Source: JADKCL01 sp046050405
Lineage (GTDB): Bacteria; Bacteroidota; Bacteroidia; J057; JADKCL01
NCBI GenBank assembly: GCA_046050405.1
Contig: JBJOPY010000273.1
Coordinates: forward strand, 1 to 7,893
Direction of reading: 5' to 3'
Length of the DNA: 7,893 nt
Shown piece by piece: positions 5,935-7,893 of the stretch. Numbering within the stretch: the first letter of the stretch is position 1; every line of letters begins with the position of its first letter. The position numbers and the translations under genes are program-made. A model generated the notes under the pieces. The model was given only the letters and a program-made list of their open reading frames with translations. It was not told where the DNA came from and made no database searches.

Positions 5935-6403
5935 ATTTTTTTACCAAGGTAAGGAAGAAAATTGATGATTGCACGAGGGCCGTCGGATTCGGCAGCACCG
6001 GACCACGGGGGAGTCGATTGCCAGCAGGGATCTACCGTTTAGGATCAAGCCCCACGGAGACGATGTGGAGGGTACGCACGAGTGGCATCCTTCTATAACC
6101 GAACTCCTCACCTAGTATCGGCGCTACGAGAGGTCACCTTCCAGACATGTGCATTTGGCAGGATGCGCCCATACCGAGGGGGAACGATCCTGAGTGCAAA
6201 CGGGCATCCAAATGATCAAACCTTCGCACCTGCGCATCCAGGCTGAGAGGATATTCAGATTTGCACCATGATTTTTTTTGCTGGCATTCAAACTTTTTTC
6301 GCACTTTTCCCGCAAAATCGAAAAAGTGGTTTCCAGGTCATGAGTCCGCAGTAGGAAAAACAAGAATGACGAGCGGAAGTTTGAAGAAGCTAAGAGCAGT
6401 GGC
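5935..6403. other. 469-bp divergent spacer, no convincing gene
   Basis: No frame here looks like a real protein. A 98-codon minus-strand frame (6124-6420) overlaps the next gene's start and reads like random sequence. The right third is AT-rich with T8 (6272-6279) and T6 (6294-6299) tracts. A stem CACTTTT (6302-6308) / AAAAGTG (6322-6328) follows, which may be a bent or structured leader upstream of the 109-residue gene. Imperfect -7 boxes CAGATTTG (6256-6263) and GAAGTTTG (6376-6383) are weak promoter candidates. Confidence 0.35.
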
Positions 6404-6733
6404 ATGAAGCGAATTATCAAAACCTACGAGAAAATGGATGCCCATTTACAGGCACTGTTCCTCCACCAGTATCCCGAAGCGATTTCCCCGGGGATCGTGC
6501 TGACATTCCAGGATCATACAGGCAAGCGATTCAAGGGGTTGGAACTCCTCGATGCTGAGAACGACACCCTGTACCTGGTCAAGATGGACGACTACCTGCG
6601 TGCCAATTTCACAGAAACAGAAGAAAAAGAGGCAGGAGGAGAAAACGATGGCTTCGAGCGGGAGGAAAATCCCGATGCTGAACGTGAGGATGATTTTGAA
6701 GATGATCCATCTTTTGAAGGGATCGACGACTGA
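6404..6733 (+). CDS. Small hypothetical protein with acidic C-terminal tail
   Basis: This 109-residue protein has a compact N-terminal part and a very acidic tail. The start MKRIIKTYEKMDAHLQALFL, then HQYPEAISPG and the strand-like VLTFQDHTGKRFKGLELLD and DTLYLVKMDDY, resembles a small uncharacterised Bacteroidota family I recall from memory. In that family a helix, a YP-D/E-x turn and a 'DT-x-YLVK' strand recur. Residues 71-109 are dominated by Glu and Asp (for example EREDDFEDD, 93-101), suggesting a flexible tail. It has no signal peptide, membrane segment or known catalytic motif. The ATG at 6404 follows an AT-rich region. It stands alone between two long spacers, and no function can be assigned. 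Confidence 0.75.
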   Translation: MKRIIKTYEKMDAHLQALFLHQYPEAISPGIVLTFQDHTGKRFKGLELLDAENDTLYLVKMDDYLRANFTETEEKEAGGENDGFEREENPDAEREDDFEDDPSFEGIDD

Positions 6734-7041
6734 CGGCGATATCTCACTCATAGTGGGGTGACTCCGTAGGGATGGATTACCCCGCGATCATCGATTTCAG
6801 TGCTCCTAAGGTAAGATGGAAGGACGACAACCCCGCCGTTGGTATGCCTGATCGGAGCGTAATGCCGGAGGAGCCCCAACGCTACCCTTCAGATGACCCG
6901 CTGTCCAAGAGACGCCTTGAACCATGTCTTGCACTGTCGTCGATTTCCTGTAGTTGATCCTTTCATGAAGAGCCTTTTCGCACACGTGCTGGAGGAAACT
7001 TCTCCATCCTGGATTGGGCTTCCTTGGTGCTTAACTTCGAA
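6734..7041. other. 308-bp spacer, no convincing gene
   Basis: A 61-codon plus-strand frame (6772-6957) starts with ATG shortly after AGGG, but its residues are low in motif content and end in a Leu/Ser/Cys-rich stretch. I cannot support it as a gene. No exact promoter box, repeat array or T-tailed hairpin was found. The spacer marks the passage from typical GC to the lower-GC SET-domain gene. Confidence 0.35.
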
Positions 7042-7650
7042 TCATTCCTCCAAGACGGATTCCTGATATGGATAGTACATATTCAATATGCTTAGGTAAT
7101 GAGTAGGGTCTTCAATGCATTTTTCCACATCCTGCATCGTCTTTTCATCTATCAAACTCATAAGGGGCTGCGCTACATTCTTCAAACTCGAAAGAGCGTC
7201 TAGGATAATCCTGTCCCATCTTCCATGCAGCATTGGCAAATCAGAGTTCCTGATGGTGCCCCTGCAATCTGGACTTCCGCAAGAACATTCGAGATTCGAT
7301 TCAATGTTGAGAATTCCATATTCGGTGGTAAGCTCCTCTCCGATCTGAATATCCCTCGTCGCGATTTCAAAACCATAAACTGTGACTATCGTGCTGGAAC
7401 TGCAACTATGATTCATATACTTTCCAAAATCCCAACACATTATCCTCAGACCGTTCTGATTTATATATGTGTACTTGTCCAGTACGGATTTAATCATAGG
7501 TTGATGGTTTCGATATTCGGTTTCTGAGATTCGTAGATCCAATTCATCTTCGACATAGATGATCGTTCCTTTCGGAATCAATTCGGTTGCAAATACACCA
7601 TAACCCATCTGGGGGTCGATGAAGCGCAATTCTGTGGATGGATGAATCAT
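7042..7650 (-). CDS. SET-domain protein-lysine methyltransferase
   Basis: This 202-residue protein carries a full SET domain, the fold that moves a methyl group from S-adenosylmethionine to protein lysine. GYGVFATELIPKGTII (16-31) is the N-terminal Gly-x-Gly cofactor motif. YMNHSCSSST (78-87) holds the NHSC knot motif, and GEELTTEYG (104-112) gives the catalytic Tyr111. ECSCGSPDCRG (121-131) is a post-SET segment whose C122, C124 and C129 probably bind zinc with C83. Residues 132-202 form a helical C-terminus. The substrate is unknown. Two sampled 60-base lines inside the gene are about 38-42% GC, well below the 52-68% of lines sampled in neighbouring genes. The gene lies next to IS66-type transposase remains, which suggests recent acquisition. 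The ATG at 7648-7650 is the natural start, and a near-match box TATATTCG (7692-7699, minus) lies upstream. Confidence 0.9.
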   Translation of the reverse strand: MIHPSTELRFIDPQMGYGVFATELIPKGTIIYVEDELDLRISETEYRNHQPMIKSVLDKYTYINQNGLRIMCWDFGKYMNHSCSSSTIVTVYGFEIATRDIQIGEELTTEYGILNIESNLECSCGSPDCRGTIRNSDLPMLHGRWDRIILDALSSLKNVAQPLMSLIDEKTMQDVEKCIEDPTHYLSILNMYYPYQESVLEE

Positions 7651-7661
7651 GACTCAACTTA

Positions 7662-7747
7662 TATCTACAGTGAATGACCTTAATGTATCTACGAATATAG
7701 AGGTTTCCAGTCGTTTTATAATTTTGAACCCTTTTATTTGTATCTAC
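7662..7747. repeat. Three direct copies of TATCTAC
   Basis: TATCTAC occurs at 7662-7668, 7686-7692 and 7741-7747. The last two share the longer 8-mer GTATCTAC (7685-7692 and 7740-7747). They lie in the AT-rich spacer between the SET gene start and the transposase stop. They may be regulatory repeats, or traces of insertion at this junction, or chance in AT-rich DNA. Confidence 0.4.
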
Positions 7748-7750
7748 CCG

Positions 7751-7893
7751 CTAAACCCAGTATAGCTCGGGCCAGTTTTTTTGCAGGGGTAGCAGTTCGT
7801 GGAGCCTGTTGACGGGGTGGTATGGCATGCGCTGGAGTACCGCGTGGAGCCATTTGAGGGGGCCAGGCCGTTGAGCTTGCAGGTTGCGAAGAA
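7751..7893 (-). pseudogene. IS66-type transposase, C-terminal end, frameshifted
   Basis: Reading the minus strand inward from the right edge gives FFATCKLNGLAP, the conserved C-terminal motif of IS66-family TnpC transposases ('FATCK-x-NG-x-x-P-x-x-WL'). After the C5 run at 7858-7862 the family-like sequence continues only in another frame. There it reads LKWLHAVLQRM, then HPVNRLHELLPLQKNWPELYWV and a TAG stop at 7751-7753. Six C instead of five would join the halves as GLAPLKWL, with the normal spacing between Pro and Trp-Leu. So one base is missing, either through real decay or as a homopolymer error. Most of the transposase lies beyond the right edge. The terminal inverted repeat of the element was not identified. 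TnpC is the DDE transposase of these elements. Confidence 0.78.

Noticed and set aside
6302..6328. Hairpin as an intrinsic terminator
   Set aside because: The T-tracts lie before the stem, not after it, and the stem is AT-rich and weak.
6124..6420. 98-codon minus-strand frame in the long spacer
   Set aside because: It overlaps the start of the 109-residue gene, has no family resemblance and no promoter. The hydrophobic start reflects AT-rich DNA.
6772..6957. 61-codon plus-strand frame
   Set aside because: It is short with no motif, and the end is Leu/Ser/Cys-rich as in random translation. It cannot be supported without homologues.

Overview
The window looks like ordinary chromosome from a member of the Bacteroidota. 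Three things point that way. Exact copies of the phylum's -7 promoter box (TAnnTTTG, here TATATTTG) lie in front of two genes. There is a small surface lipoprotein with a Lys at +2 of the lipobox Cys. Most starts have poor Shine-Dalgarno sequences. Spot counts of 60-base lines gave 52-68% GC inside genes outside the right end, and about 38-42% in the gene at the right end. No genus can be named from the sequence.

Left part (1-2005): a minus-strand reading frame leaves the left edge (27 codons visible), followed by a strong 10-bp hairpin, a minus-strand gene for a TerB-like helical protein, and a minus-strand pyridoxamine 5'-phosphate oxidase (pdxH). Centre (2006-5153): pdxH is divergent from a CutA1-type gene across a 64-bp gap holding a perfect 10-bp palindrome. 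cutA runs head-on into a minus-strand two-gene unit, a secreted transglutaminase-like protein followed by a VanZ-family membrane protein. The two are joined by an ATGA overlap, and vanZ overlaps the end of cutA by 19 bp. Divergent from that unit is a plus-strand lipoprotein of unknown function. Right part (5365-7893): a hotdog acyl-CoA thioesterase (minus), a 469-bp gap, a small acidic-tailed protein (plus), a 308-bp gap, then a lower-GC segment with a SET-domain lysine methyltransferase gene (minus) and the C-terminal end of an IS66-type transposase (minus) that is broken by an apparent one-base deletion.

The genes do not read as one pathway. pdxH makes PLP, cutA is a trimeric metal-tolerance or regulatory family, and the thioesterase acts on acyl-CoA. 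The only clear co-expressed pair is the transglutaminase-like/VanZ unit, which probably works in the cell envelope. I see no CRISPR array, phage, toxin-antitoxin or recognisable defence system, and no convincing new multi-gene system. The most notable items are the SET-domain gene beside an insertion-sequence remnant, the transglutaminase-like/VanZ pair, and several unexplained palindromes.
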